The notes beneath the pieces were generated by a model. That model had not been told where the DNA came from, did not search any database, and was given only the letters and a program-made list of their open reading frames with translations. A DNA stretch of 64,000 bases from an uncultured Dehalococcoidia bacterium. GTDB taxonomy: Bacteria; Chloroflexota; Dehalococcoidia; Tepidiformales; Tepidiformaceae. Positions 25,473 to 34,435 of the stretch are shown in pieces; positions within the stretch are counted from its first letter, which is position 1, and the number at the start of each line of letters is the position of its first letter. The stretch is from assembly GCA_938015525.1 (NCBI GenBank), contig CALLPC010000010.1, positions 1 through 64,000 of the forward strand, in the 5' to 3' direction. A program made the translations under genes and the position numbers.

Positions 25473-26269
25473 TGGACCTCGCCACCACCATCGGCCTCGG
25501 CATCGCCATCATCGGCATCATCGGTGGCAACATCCTCGAGGGCGGCGACCCGATGAAGCTCATCAACCTCCCGGGCTTCTTCATCGTCGTCCTCGGCTCC
25601 TTCGGCGCCGTCATGATCTCCCAGCCCCTCTCCGTCATGATCGGCCTCCCCAAGTTCATCCTCAAAGCCTTCCTCGGCGGCGGAAAACACGACTCCTCCG
25701 AAACCGTCGAACTCTTCGTCCAGATGGCCGACAAGGCCCGTCGCGAAGGCCTCCTCGCCCTCGAAGCGGACATCGAGAAAATCCATGACCCCTTCACCCG
25801 CAAAGGCGTGCAGCTCATGATCGACGGCACCGACCCCGAGCTCCTCCGCGAAATCATGGAAATCGAGCGGGAATCCATGAAACACCGCCACGAAGGCAAC
25901 TTCGCCGCCCTCGAATTCATGGGCGGCATCGCTCCCACCATCGGCGTCCTCGGTGCCGTCATGGGCCTCATGAGCGTCATGTCCCACCTCGACGAACCCG
26001 ACCACATCGGCCCCGGCATCGCCACCGCCTTCGTCGCCACCTTCTACGGGGTCTTCACCGCCAACGTCCTCTGGCTCCCCCTCGCCAACAAACTCAAGAA
26101 CAACTCCAAACACGAACTCCACGCCCTCGACGTCGTCATCGAAGGCCTCATGTCCATCCAGGCCGGCGATAACCCCCGCATCGTCCGCGAAAAGCTCGAA
26201 GGCTTCCTCCAGCCCTCCGCCCGCGGTAAGAAGGACGACCACGCCGAGGCCCGCCGGGAGGCCGCATGA
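25472..26269 (+). CDS. motA: Flagellar motor stator protein MotA
   Basis: 265 aa, four transmembrane helices. N-terminal GLGIAIIGIIGGNILEGGD and INLPGFFIVVLGSFGAVMIS. The cytoplasmic loop carries charged torque residues (RREGLLALEADIE). The C-terminal helices include PTIGVLGAVMGLMSVM and GIATAFVATFYGVFTAN. With MotB it forms the H+ or Na+ channel that drives rotation. Start ATG overlaps the flbD stop; GGAGG lies in the flbD coding end. Ends in an ATGA overlap with motB. Confidence 0.95.
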   Translation: MDLATTIGLGIAIIGIIGGNILEGGDPMKLINLPGFFIVVLGSFGAVMISQPLSVMIGLPKFILKAFLGGGKHDSSETVELFVQMADKARREGLLALEADIEKIHDPFTRKGVQLMIDGTDPELLREIMEIERESMKHRHEGNFAALEFMGGIAPTIGVLGAVMGLMSVMSHLDEPDHIGPGIATAFVATFYGVFTANVLWLPLANKLKNNSKHELHALDVVIEGLMSIQAGDNPRIVREKLEGFLQPSARGKKDDHAEARREAA

Positions 26270-27021
26270 GCCGCAAAGCCCCCGAAGCCGAAAAACCCGA
26301 AAACCACGAACGATGGATCGTCTCCTACGCCGACATGGTGACGCTCCTCTTCGCCCTCTTCGTCGTCCTCTACGCCACCAGCGACGCCAATCCCCAGAAG
26401 CTCCAGTCTGTCCGCGTCTCCATCGAGCAGGCCTTCTCCATCGGCGTCCTCCAGGGCTCCAACGGCTCCTCACCCGTCCTCAACCAGGGCGGCGGCCTCA
26501 CCCCCTCCCTCAACGAAATCCGCTCCAACACCTTCGAAGGCCTCAACAAAACCCTCACCGAATTCGCCGCCGCCAACGGCCTCGAAGGCAAAATCCAGCT
26601 CCGCTCCGACGCCACCTCCATCACCATCTCCCTCGCCGATAACCTCCTCTTCGACCCCGGCTCCGCCGACCTCCGCCCTGGCAGCAGCGATGTCCTCCTC
26701 CAGGTCGCCGATGCCCTCCGCGGCCTCCCCAACCAGCTCCGCATCGAAGGCCACACCGACGACATCCCCCCCAACAGCCGCGACTACCCCACCAACTGGG
26801 AGCTCTCCACCGCCCGCGCCACCCGCGTCCTCCGCGTCCTCGTCGAACAGGGCGGCCTCGACCCCGCGAAACTCTACGCCGCCGGCTACGCCGATACCCG
26901 GCCCCTCGCCGATAACGCCACCCCCGAAGGCCGCGCCCTCAACCGCCGCGCCGACATCGTCATCCTCTACCCCACCATCGAAGACCTGCAGAAAGCCCTC
27001 TCCGGGGCCCAGCGGAGGTAG
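26266..27021 (+). CDS. motB: Flagellar motor stator protein MotB
   Basis: 251 aa. Single N-terminal helix WIVSYADMVTLLFALFVVLYA with the ion-conducting Asp23. The C-terminal OmpA-like peptidoglycan-binding domain (about 120-250) contains LRIEGHTDDIPPNSRDYPTN-type sequence, WELSTARATRVLR and NRRADIVIL. Anchors the stator to the wall. Overlaps motA by 4 bp and is followed after 5 bp by fliL. Confidence 0.95.
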   Translation: MSRKAPEAEKPENHERWIVSYADMVTLLFALFVVLYATSDANPQKLQSVRVSIEQAFSIGVLQGSNGSSPVLNQGGGLTPSLNEIRSNTFEGLNKTLTEFAAANGLEGKIQLRSDATSITISLADNLLFDPGSADLRPGSSDVLLQVADALRGLPNQLRIEGHTDDIPPNSRDYPTNWELSTARATRVLRVLVEQGGLDPAKLYAAGYADTRPLADNATPEGRALNRRADIVILYPTIEDLQKALSGAQRR

Positions 27022-27026
27022 CACGC

Positions 27027-27560
27027 GTGTTCAAGGACAAAAAAATCCTCGCCGGCGGCGCCGTCCTCTTCGCCGCAGCCTTCTGGTTCTACATCAAACC
27101 GAACTACATGGACCCCAAGCCCCCGCCCATCTACACCGCTGAGCAAATCGCCAGCGCGCCCCGACCCACCCTGTTCATCGGCAAGGCCGCCGGCGGCCAC
27201 GGCGGCAAGGCCAGCAACGCCCCCGACGGCATCGTCCTCAACCTCAAACCCTCCGGCACCACCCAGCGCTACGTCAAAGTCATCATGGCGCTCGAGTTCG
27301 GCCCCGCCACCCCCCCGTGGGTCGGCCTCTCCACCGACCAGGTCGCCGCCAAGAACGCCGAGTTCGCCCACCACCTCGAACCCGAAATGCACAAGATCCT
27401 CGACGCCATCGCCAACGTCATCGGCTCCCACACCGCCGAAGAAGTCTCAACCGTCGAAGGCAAAGAGAAACTCAAAGAAGAACTCATCGAAGCCATCAAT
27501 CACCACCTCCACGGCGAAAAAGTTCAAAAAATCTACTTCGAAACCTTCATCGTCCAGTAG
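27027..27560 (+). CDS. fliL: Flagellar basal body-associated protein FliL
   Basis: 177 aa from a GTG with GGAGG upstream. An N-terminal hydrophobic helix (about 6-23, [19 protein letters not shown]) is followed by an extracytoplasmic FliL domain: [20 protein letters not shown] and the closing [14 protein letters not shown]. FliL rings the stator and supports torque. A Gly/His/Lys-rich insert near residue 55 is unusual. Positioned between motB and fliY as in many Gram-positive clusters. Confidence 0.88.
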   Translation: MFKDKKILAGGAVLFAAAFWFYIKPNYMDPKPPPIYTAEQIASAPRPTLFIGKAAGGHGGKASNAPDGIVLNLKPSGTTQRYVKVIMALEFGPATPPWVGLSTDQVAAKNAEFAHHLEPEMHKILDAIANVIGSHTAEEVSTVEGKEKLKEELIEAINHHLHGEKVQKIYFETFIVQ

Positions 27561-27571
27561 GAGCGCGCCCC

Positions 27572-28657
27572 ATGGCCGACCCCGTCGAGATCCTCGCCCA
27601 GCTCCTCTCCCCCCAGCAGGCCGCTACCCTCGATACCGTCGGCCGCCGCGCCTGGGAAGCCGCCGCCCGCGCCCTCCAGCACATCCAGGGCTCCGCCCCG
27701 GTCGTCACCCTCGGCCAGGCCCGCCTCGTCATGCCCGAGGAAATCCAGGGCGAGTTCGCCGAACCCCACCTCGCCATCCCCATCGAACTCTCCACCGACA
27801 ACGACCAGTCCGCGGTAGCCTACCTCGTTCTCCCCACCGCCCCCGCCGCCGCCTGCCTCCAGACGGAGGCCGATAACCCCGAGGACCAGGAGCAGCAGAC
27901 CCTCGTCGTCGCCTCCACCATCCTCGGCCAGGTCATCCAGGCCCTCAACCAGGACGTCTTCGCCAGCTCCTCCAACGGCCTCATCCTCTCCTTCGACGAC
28001 GTCACCGCCAACACCATGCCCGCCACCCTTGGCGGCCTCGATGACGCCTGCCTCTACCTCACTGCCAGCATCGCCGCGGCTCAAAGCCTCCCCATCGCCC
28101 TCGTCCTGCCCGGCACGTTCCTCGACATCGTCGCCGGCTCCATGGCCAGCACCCTCGCCGAGCCCCCATCGGCTGAAACCCCCCTGATCACTCAGGAAGA
28201 CCTCGAAGCTGCCGAACTCCTCGATGTCGAACTCCAGCGCATCGAGGACCCCATGCCCAGCCACCAGCAGCCCGAACCCCCGCGCACCGAACCTCGCCGC
28301 GCCGCACCTCCGCCGAAGGAGCAGCCGCCGGTCACCGCCCAGCGCGCCCGCTTCACCCCCCTTCCCGACCCCGCTCCCCCCGAGCACATCTCCGGCATCG
28401 AACTCCTCGCCGGCCTCGAAATGAACGTCACCGTCGAGCTCGGCCGCACCCGCCTCACCGTCGCTGAAGTCCTCAGCCTCGGCCCCGGCTCCGTCATCGA
28501 ACTTGACCGCATCGCCGGCGAACCCGTCGACATCCTCGTCAACGACCGCCTCGTCGCCCGCGGTGAAGTCGTCGTCGTCGACGAAAACTTCGGCGTCCGC
28601 GTCGTCGAAGTCGTTCGCCGCAGCCACGAAATCGAAGAACCCGAGCCCGTCGCATGA
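27572..28657 (+). CDS. fliY: Flagellar C-ring protein FliY/FliN (CheC-like plus SpoA domain)
   Basis: 361 aa. The N-terminal two thirds resemble the CheC-like region of FliY (repeat-like helices with [18 protein letters not shown] and [20 protein letters not shown]). A Pro/Arg-rich linker (about 235-270) precedes the C-terminal SpoA/FliN domain, with [23 protein letters not shown] and [26 protein letters not shown]. Part of the switch complex that sets rotation direction. fliM and fliG are not in the window. The phosphatase function of the CheC-like part is not proven by sequence. Stop overlaps the fliO start. Confidence 0.85.
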   Translation: MADPVEILAQLLSPQQAATLDTVGRRAWEAAARALQHIQGSAPVVTLGQARLVMPEEIQGEFAEPHLAIPIELSTDNDQSAVAYLVLPTAPAAACLQTEADNPEDQEQQTLVVASTILGQVIQALNQDVFASSSNGLILSFDDVTANTMPATLGGLDDACLYLTASIAAAQSLPIALVLPGTFLDIVAGSMASTLAEPPSAETPLITQEDLEAAELLDVELQRIEDPMPSHQQPEPPRTEPRRAAPPPKEQPPVTAQRARFTPLPDPAPPEHISGIELLAGLEMNVTVELGRTRLTVAEVLSLGPGSVIELDRIAGEPVDILVNDRLVARGEVVVVDENFGVRVVEVVRRSHEIEEPEPVA

Positions 28658-29256
28658 GCGACCCGGCGGCCCGGAAGCGCCTCATTTGGCTCGTCGCCAT
28701 CTGCGGCGCACTCCTCGTCGCTATCCTCTTCGTCTCCCTCGCGGCTCCCTCCCCCCGGCCAGCTTCCCCAACCCTCGTCCCCGCCGACCCCTCGCCGCTC
28801 GCCGAGACCCCCCTCACCGACCCCGGCGCCGAAACCGGCTTCTCCCTCGGCCCCGGCGCCCTCCTCTCCCTCGGCTGGCGGCTCGGCCTCGTCGCCCTGG
28901 TCATCGGCAGCTCCATCCTCGGCCTCCGCTGGTGGGCCCGGCGCATGGCCACCCCCGCCAGCACCACCGGCTTCCTCCGCGTCGTCGATACCCTCCCCAT
29001 CAGCAGCGGCCGCACCATCCACCTCCTCGCCCTCGGCGACCGCGTCATCGCCATCGGCGCCACCCCGCAGCAGATCACCATGCTCGAAGCCCTCACCCCC
29101 GAAGAGGCCCGGCGCGTCCTCGCCGCCGCCGAGGCCAAAAAAGACCCGCTCCCCCTCGGCGATTTCGCGGCCCACCTGCTCGACTCCCTCCGCCGCACCG
29201 AACAGCGCACTCCCCCCGAGCCCGTCATCGGCGCCGGGCCCAGGCCCCAGTCCTAG
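28654..29256 (+). CDS. fliO: Flagellar biosynthesis protein FliO
   Basis: 200 aa. N-terminal hydrophobic helix, a Pro-rich extracytoplasmic spacer, a second membrane helix (about 70-92), then the FliO domain: [38 protein letters not shown]. FliO is an assembly chaperone for the FliP export-gate complex. The larger-than-minimal length comes from the N-terminal helix and a 60-residue C-terminal tail. 141 bp separate it from fliP, a gap that holds a second promoter with repeated elements. Confidence 0.85.
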   Translation: MSDPAARKRLIWLVAICGALLVAILFVSLAAPSPRPASPTLVPADPSPLAETPLTDPGAETGFSLGPGALLSLGWRLGLVALVIGSSILGLRWWARRMATPASTTGFLRVVDTLPISSGRTIHLLALGDRVIAIGATPQQITMLEALTPEEARRVLAAAEAKKDPLPLGDFAAHLLDSLRRTEQRTPPEPVIGAGPRPQS

Positions 29257-29274
29257 GCGCTTCCCCCGCCCCGG

Positions 29275-29333
29275 ATCAGGGTTCTCCGCCGCCCGCCCGT
29301 GAGGGAAACGCCCCCGCTCCGCTGGGGTTCTCC
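29275..29333 (+). repeat. Three tandem ATCAGGGnTTCYCC-like elements upstream of fliP
   Basis: ATCAGGGTTCTCC (29275-29287), TGAGGGAAACGCCCC (29300-29314) and TGGGGTTCTCC (29323-29333). Starts are spaced 24 and 23 bp apart, about two helical turns. The last copy starts 38 bp before TACGCT. Confidence 0.5.
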
Positions 29334-29360
29334 GGATTCAGACCCGCCCCCTCCCGCCCG

Positions 29361-29366
29361 TACGCT
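29361..29366 (+). promoter_or_regulatory. Putative flagellar -10 element (fliP operon)
   Basis: TACGCT, sharing TACGCTGG with the flbD promoter; 37 bp upstream of the fliP GTG. Confidence 0.45.
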
Positions 29367-29397
29367 GGCCTCACCCTTCCTCCCACCGGGGGCCACC

Positions 29398-30186
29398 GTG
29401 GCGCACCGCCAGAAACCCCGCCGCCGTCGGCGCATCCTCCTCACCCTCGCCCTCCTCGGCCTCGCCCTCCTCGCCCTCACCAGCTGCGTTCAGCAGACGG
29501 CCGCCCCCGCGCAGCCCTCCCCGCCCCAGGACCCTGCCGCCCTCGCCCAGGACCCCCGCAACGTCTCCGCCGCCATCCAGCTGCTCGTCCTCATCACCGT
29601 CCTCTCCCTCGCCCCCGCCATCCTCGTCATGGTCACCTCGTTCACCCGCATCATCGTCGTCCTCTCCCTCGTCCGGAATGCGATCGGCATCCCCCAGCTC
29701 CCGCCCAACCAGGTCCTCATCGGCATGGCCCTCTTCCTCACGGCCTTCGTCATGGCCCCACAGGTCAAGACCATCAACGACGAAGCCGTCCAGCCCTACC
29801 TCGCAGGCACCATCTCCCAGCAAGAAGCCTTCGAGCGCGGTGAAGCCCCCCTCCGCCAGTTCATGCTCCGCCAAACCCGCGAACAGGACCTCGCCCTCTT
29901 CCTCAAGCTCTCCGGCAGCCCCAAACCGAACACCCCCGACGATGTCCCCACCTACGTCCTCATCCCCGCCTTCACCATCAGCGAACTCAAGACGGCCTTC
30001 CAGATGGGCTTCGTCATGTTCGTCCCCTTCCTCATCATCGACCTCGTCATCTCCTCCGCCCTCCTCAGCATGGGCATGATGATGCTGCCCCCCGTCATCG
30101 TCTCCCTCCCCTTCAAAATCCTCCTCTTCGTCCTCGTCGATGGCTGGTACCTCATCGTCGGCTCCCTCGTCGGGAGCTTCGCCTAG
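29398..30186 (+). CDS. fliP: Flagellar export gate protein FliP
   Basis: 262 aa from a GTG. The family core is clear: [55 protein letters not shown] and the C-terminal [18 protein letters not shown] with the [11 protein letters not shown] end. The N-terminus is a basic signal sequence [23 protein letters not shown], whose end matches a lipobox (LTSC), unusual for FliP. An upstream in-frame start would precede the promoter, so the GTG at 29398 is preferred. Forms the P5QR export pore with FliQ and FliR encoded next. Confidence 0.95.
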   Translation: MAHRQKPRRRRRILLTLALLGLALLALTSCVQQTAAPAQPSPPQDPAALAQDPRNVSAAIQLLVLITVLSLAPAILVMVTSFTRIIVVLSLVRNAIGIPQLPPNQVLIGMALFLTAFVMAPQVKTINDEAVQPYLAGTISQQEAFERGEAPLRQFMLRQTREQDLALFLKLSGSPKPNTPDDVPTYVLIPAFTISELKTAFQMGFVMFVPFLIIDLVISSALLSMGMMMLPPVIVSLPFKILLFVLVDGWYLIVGSLVGSFA

Positions 30187-30195
30187 GAGCATCCC

Positions 30196-30465
30196 GTGAA
30201 CGAAGGCGTCATCCTCGGCCTCATGCGCGAAGCCCTCACCGTCGGCATGCTCGTCGGCGCACCTGTCCTCGCCACCACCCTCGTCGTCGGCATGGTCGTC
30301 TCCATCATCCAGGCCGCCACCCAGGTCAACGAAGCCACCCTCACCTTCGTGCCCAAGCTCATCGCCGTCTTCGTCGCCCTGCTCCTCTTCGGCCCCTGGA
30401 TGATGACCACCCTCCTCGATTTCACCGCAGGCATCTTCGCCAACATGGGCGCATACGGGCGCTGA
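30196..30465 (+). CDS. fliQ: Flagellar export gate protein FliQ
   Basis: 89 aa, two hydrophobic helices. Conserved MREALTVGMLVGAPVLATTLVVGMVVSIIQAATQVNEATLTFVPKL region. Starts with GTG, GGAGC 6-8 nt upstream. Part of the type III export gate; 9 bp after fliP and 2 bp before fliR. Confidence 0.95.
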   Translation: MNEGVILGLMREALTVGMLVGAPVLATTLVVGMVVSIIQAATQVNEATLTFVPKLIAVFVALLLFGPWMMTTLLDFTAGIFANMGAYGR

Positions 30466-30467
30466 CC

Positions 30468-31250
30468 ATGGCCCTCGACCTCTCCCCCCTCGCGACCTAC
30501 ACCTTCCTGCTCATCCTCATCCGCACCTCCGCCATGCTCGTCTCCTCCCCGCTCCTCTCCCACCGCGGCATCCCGGCCCAGGCCAAGGTCGGCTTCGCCG
30601 TCTTCACCGCCCTCGTGCTCACCCCGATTACGAAGCTCCCCGGCGGCCAGCCGCCCGAGACTCTCAGCCGCCTCGTCGACGACGTCCTCCGCGAAGCCCT
30701 CTTCGGCCTCGGGCTCGGCCTCACCATGAACATCGTTTTCATCGGCCTCCAGATGGCCTCCCGCATCATCGGCCTCCAGGTCGGCTTCGGCCTCGGCGCC
30801 GTCTTCGACCCCATCACCGGCACCGAATTCGGCGTCTTCGACCAGTTCTATGCCCTCCTCGTCACCCTCGTCTTCTTCGCCATCAGCGGCCATCACCTCG
30901 TCATCCAGTCCCTCGCCGAGACGCTCCAGGCCGTACCGCCCGGCACCTTCGACCCCTTCGCGCTCACCCCCTCCGGCATCACCTCCCTCGTCGCCGGCCT
31001 CACCGTCACCGCCGTCCGCATCGCCATGCCCATCATGGCCGCCCTCCTCCTCACCGACGTCGGCATGGGCATCGTCGCCCGCACCGTCCCCCAGGTGCAG
31101 ATCCTCATCGTCGGCGCCCCCGTCAAAATCGGCGTCGGCGTCCTCGTCCTCGCCGCCGCCCTCCCCGTCACCATGCAGCTCATGAACGGCGTCATCGGCA
31201 CCGCCCTCGCCGGCTCCAGCCGCACACTCCTCGGCGGAGGTGCCCCCTAG
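30468..31250 (+). CDS. fliR: Flagellar export gate protein FliR
   Basis: 260 aa polytopic protein. Family blocks: ILIRTSAMLVSSPLLSHRGIPAQAKVG, MNIVFIGLQMASRIIGLQVGFGLGAVFDP, the FDQFYALLVTLVFFAISGHH helix and ALLLTDVGMGIVARTVPQVQILIVGAPVKI. Completes the FliPQR pore. Abuts flhB directly (stop at 31250, ATG at 31251). Confidence 0.95.
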   Translation: MALDLSPLATYTFLLILIRTSAMLVSSPLLSHRGIPAQAKVGFAVFTALVLTPITKLPGGQPPETLSRLVDDVLREALFGLGLGLTMNIVFIGLQMASRIIGLQVGFGLGAVFDPITGTEFGVFDQFYALLVTLVFFAISGHHLVIQSLAETLQAVPPGTFDPFALTPSGITSLVAGLTVTAVRIAMPIMAALLLTDVGMGIVARTVPQVQILIVGAPVKIGVGVLVLAAALPVTMQLMNGVIGTALAGSSRTLLGGGAP

Positions 31251-32324
31251 ATGGCCGGCGAACGCACCGAAGCCCCAACCCCAAAACGCCTCCGCGACGC
31301 CCGCCAGAAGGGCGACGTCGCCCGCAGCGATGAAGTCGTCTCCATCGGCGTCCTCCTCCTCGCTGTCCTCGCCCTCAAACTGCTCGGCCCCGCCCTCTGG
31401 AACAGCCTCGCCGCCATCCTCGCCCAGGGCCTCGGCCAGCCCGTCCCCGAACTCACCCCCGAATCGGCCCAGCAGCTCGCCCGCGACACCGCCTGGCAGA
31501 CCGTCCGCGCCCTCCTACCTCTCCTCGGCCTCGTCGCCGTCTCAGCCGTCGCCCTCAACGTCGCCCAGGTCGGCCCCCTGCTCTCCGGCCAGCGGCTAAA
31601 ACCCCAGCTCTCCCGGGTCAACCCGGGCGCCGGCCTCAAGCGCATCGTCTCCCTCGATGGCCTCTTCCGCCTCGCCAAATCGCTCCTCAAATTCATCATC
31701 GTCGCCGTCGTCGTCGGCCTCACCCTCCGTGCCCAGTTCGACGACCTCGCCCGCCTCGGCGCCCTCAGCATCGCCGGCGCCACCGCCCGTCTCGCCTCCC
31801 TCGGCTTCGACATCGCCATCCGCGCCGCCGGCGTCCTCTTCCTCCTCGCCCTCGCCGACTACGCCTGGCAGCGCCGCCAGCACCTCAAGCGCCTCCGCAT
31901 GACGAAGCACGAGGTCAAACAGGAACTCAAAGAAACCGATGGAGACCCCCAGGTCAAGGCTGCCATCCGCCGTCGCCGCCAGCAGCTCCTCAACCGCATG
32001 ATCGCCGCCGTCAAAACGGCCGACGTCGTCGTCACCAACCCCACCCACTACGCCGTCGCCCTCAAATACGACGCCGTCTCCATGCCGGCACCCATGGTCG
32101 TCGCCAAGGGGCAGGACTACCTCGCCCTCCGCATCCGCGAAGTCGCCCGCGAAGCCGGCGTCCCCGTGCTCGAAGAACCGCCCCTCGCCCGCGCCCTCCA
32201 TGCCAGCGTGCAGGTCGGCCACTACATCCCCGCCAGCCTCTTCCACGCCGTCGCCGAAGTCCTCGCGTGGGTCTACGCCCTCCGCGCCCGCCGCCGCACC
32301 ACCGCCCCAGGAGCCGCCAGGTGA
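31251..32324 (+). CDS. flhB: Flagellar export switch protein FlhB
   Basis: 357 aa. The N-terminal signature ERTEAPTPKRLRDARQKGDV precedes four membrane helices. The cytoplasmic domain carries the autocleavage site NPTH (263-266) in VVTNPTHYAVALKYD. Cleavage switches export from rod/hook to filament substrates. Stop overlaps the flhA GTG start (GTGA). Confidence 0.96.
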   Translation: MAGERTEAPTPKRLRDARQKGDVARSDEVVSIGVLLLAVLALKLLGPALWNSLAAILAQGLGQPVPELTPESAQQLARDTAWQTVRALLPLLGLVAVSAVALNVAQVGPLLSGQRLKPQLSRVNPGAGLKRIVSLDGLFRLAKSLLKFIIVAVVVGLTLRAQFDDLARLGALSIAGATARLASLGFDIAIRAAGVLFLLALADYAWQRRQHLKRLRMTKHEVKQELKETDGDPQVKAAIRRRRQQLLNRMIAAVKTADVVVTNPTHYAVALKYDAVSMPAPMVVAKGQDYLALRIREVAREAGVPVLEEPPLARALHASVQVGHYIPASLFHAVAEVLAWVYALRARRRTTAPGAAR

Positions 32325-34435
32325 CTCTCCAGGCCCAGCCGCGCCCCGCATCCGCCTCCCTCGGCCGCCTCCTCGGCCAGACCGACATCCTCCTCGCCGC
32401 CGGCATCATCACCATCGTCGGGATGATGATCATCCCCCTGCCGGCGCCCCTCCTCGATGTCCTCCTCACCGTCAACCTCGCCCTCTCCGTCGTCATCCTC
32501 CTCGTCGCCATCTACACCGAAGAGCCCCTCAAATTCTCCGTCTTCCCCTCCCTCCTCCTCATCACTACCCTCTACCGCCTCGCCCTCAACGTCTCCACCT
32601 CCCGCCTCATCCTCCTGCAGGGCGATGCCGGCCAGGTCGTCCACTCCTTCGGCAGCTTCGTCGTCGGCGGCAACCTCATCGTCGGCCTCGTCGTCTTCCT
32701 CATCCTCGTCGTCATCCAGTTCGTCGTCATCACGAACGGTGCCGGCCGCGTCGCCGAAGTCGCCGCCCGCTTCACCCTCGACGCCATGCCCGGCAAGCAG
32801 ATGGCCATCGATGCCGACCTCAATGCCGGCCTCATCAACGAAGCTCAGGCCCGAGAACGCCGCAAAGCCATCGGCCAGGAAGCCGACTTCTACGGCGCCA
32901 TGGATGGTGCCTCCAAGTTCGTCAAGGGCGATGCCATCGCCGGCATCGTCATCATCCTCGTCAACATCATCGGCGGCCTCTCCATCGGCATCCTCCAGCA
33001 GGGCGTCGGCCCCGCCGAGGCCCTCGACCTCTACGCAAAGCTCACCGTCGGCGACGGCCTCGTCTCCCAGCTGCCCGCCCTCCTCATCTCCACCGCCACC
33101 GGCATCATCGTCACCCGCGCCGCTGGCGAAACCAACCTCGGCTCCCAGGTCTTCTCCCAGGTCACCATGCAGGCGCGGCCGATGTACGTCGCCGCCGCCA
33201 TGCTCGCGCTCTTCGCCGCCCTCCCCGGCCTCCCGCGCCTCCCCTTCCTCCTCGTCGCCGCATCAATCGGCGCCGGCGGCTACCTCATCGACCGCTCCAG
33301 GCGCCAGGCCGAGCTCGCCGCCATCGCCGCACGCCCCGAACCGGCTCCCGAGCCCGAACAGCTCGGCCCCCAGCAGGTCATCCAGATGATGACCGTCGAC
33401 CCCCTCGAAATCGAAGTCGGCTACGGCCTCATCCCCATCGTCGATGAACAGGCCGGCGGTACCCTCCTCCGCCGCATCACCCAGATCCGCCGCCAGCTCG
33501 CCCTCGAGCTCGGCATCGTCCTCCCCACGGTCCGCGTCCGCGACAACCTCGGCCTCGCCCCCAACGCCTACGTCGTCAAGCTCCGCGGCGTCGAAGTCGC
33601 CCGCGGCACCCTCCAGCCCGGCCACTACCTCGCCATGGACCCCGGCACCGCCGAGGGCGATATCCCCGGCATCGAAACCGTCGAGCCCGCCTTCGGTCTC
33701 CCTGCCCGCTGGATCACCCCCGCCTACCGCGAGCGCGCCGAACTCCTCGGCTACACCGTCGTCGATGCCGAATCCGTCCTCGCCACCCACCTCACCGAGC
33801 TCGTCCGCCGCTTCGCCCCCGACCTCCTCTCCCGCCAGGACACCCAGGACCTCCTCGAAAACCTCCGCAAGGAGTACCCCGCCCTCGTCGACGACCTCAT
33901 CCCCTCCACCCTCACCGTCGGCGAAGTCCAGGAAGTCCTCCAGAACCTCCTCGCCGAGCGCGTCTCTATCCGAGACCTCGTCACCATCTGCGAAACCCTC
34001 GCCACCCAGGCCCGCCTCACCCGCGATATCGACCTCCTCACCGAGTACGCCCGCGCCGCCCTCGCCCGCCAGATCAGCCGCCAGTACGCCGACGAATCCG
34101 GCACCATCCGCGTCATCACCGTCGGCCCCCGCACCGAAGAAGAAATCGCCGCCAGCATCCAGCAGACCGACCGCGGCAGCCAGGTCGCCATGGCCCCCTG
34201 GCAGGTCCAGCGCCTCCTCGGCGTCGTCGCCGCCGAGGTCGAGCGCGTCGCCGCCTCAGGCCGCGACCCCATCATCCTCTGCTCCTCCCGCATCCGCCTC
34301 GCCCTCCGCCGCCTCCTCGAACGGCGCCTCCCGAACGTCGTCGTCCTCTCCTTCGCCGAGATCACCCCCCAAACCCACGTCGAAGCCATCGGCAACATCG
34401 AGGTGAACGTTGGAAACGAAACGCTTCATCGGTAA
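32321..34435 (+). CDS. flhA: Flagellar export gate protein FlhA
   Basis: 704 aa from a GTG overlapping the flhB stop. N-terminal membrane half (about 1-310) with FSVFPSLLLITTLYRLALNV and the FHIPEP-type loop region (GRVAEVAARFTLDAMPGKQMAIDADLNAGL). C-terminal cytoplasmic domain (about 345-704) with EIEVGYGLIPIVD and TVGEVQEVLQNLLAERVSIRDL. Forms the nonameric ring that receives substrates and couples export to proton flow. Its end overlaps flhF by 26 bp. Confidence 0.96.
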   Translation: MTLQAQPRPASASLGRLLGQTDILLAAGIITIVGMMIIPLPAPLLDVLLTVNLALSVVILLVAIYTEEPLKFSVFPSLLLITTLYRLALNVSTSRLILLQGDAGQVVHSFGSFVVGGNLIVGLVVFLILVVIQFVVITNGAGRVAEVAARFTLDAMPGKQMAIDADLNAGLINEAQARERRKAIGQEADFYGAMDGASKFVKGDAIAGIVIILVNIIGGLSIGILQQGVGPAEALDLYAKLTVGDGLVSQLPALLISTATGIIVTRAAGETNLGSQVFSQVTMQARPMYVAAAMLALFAALPGLPRLPFLLVAASIGAGGYLIDRSRRQAELAAIAARPEPAPEPEQLGPQQVIQMMTVDPLEIEVGYGLIPIVDEQAGGTLLRRITQIRRQLALELGIVLPTVRVRDNLGLAPNAYVVKLRGVEVARGTLQPGHYLAMDPGTAEGDIPGIETVEPAFGLPARWITPAYRERAELLGYTVVDAESVLATHLTELVRRFAPDLLSRQDTQDLLENLRKEYPALVDDLIPSTLTVGEVQEVLQNLLAERVSIRDLVTICETLATQARLTRDIDLLTEYARAALARQISRQYADESGTIRVITVGPRTEEEIAASIQQTDRGSQVAMAPWQVQRLLGVVAAEVERVAASGRDPIILCSSRIRLALRRLLERRLPNVVVLSFAEITPQTHVEAIGNIEVNVGNETLHR

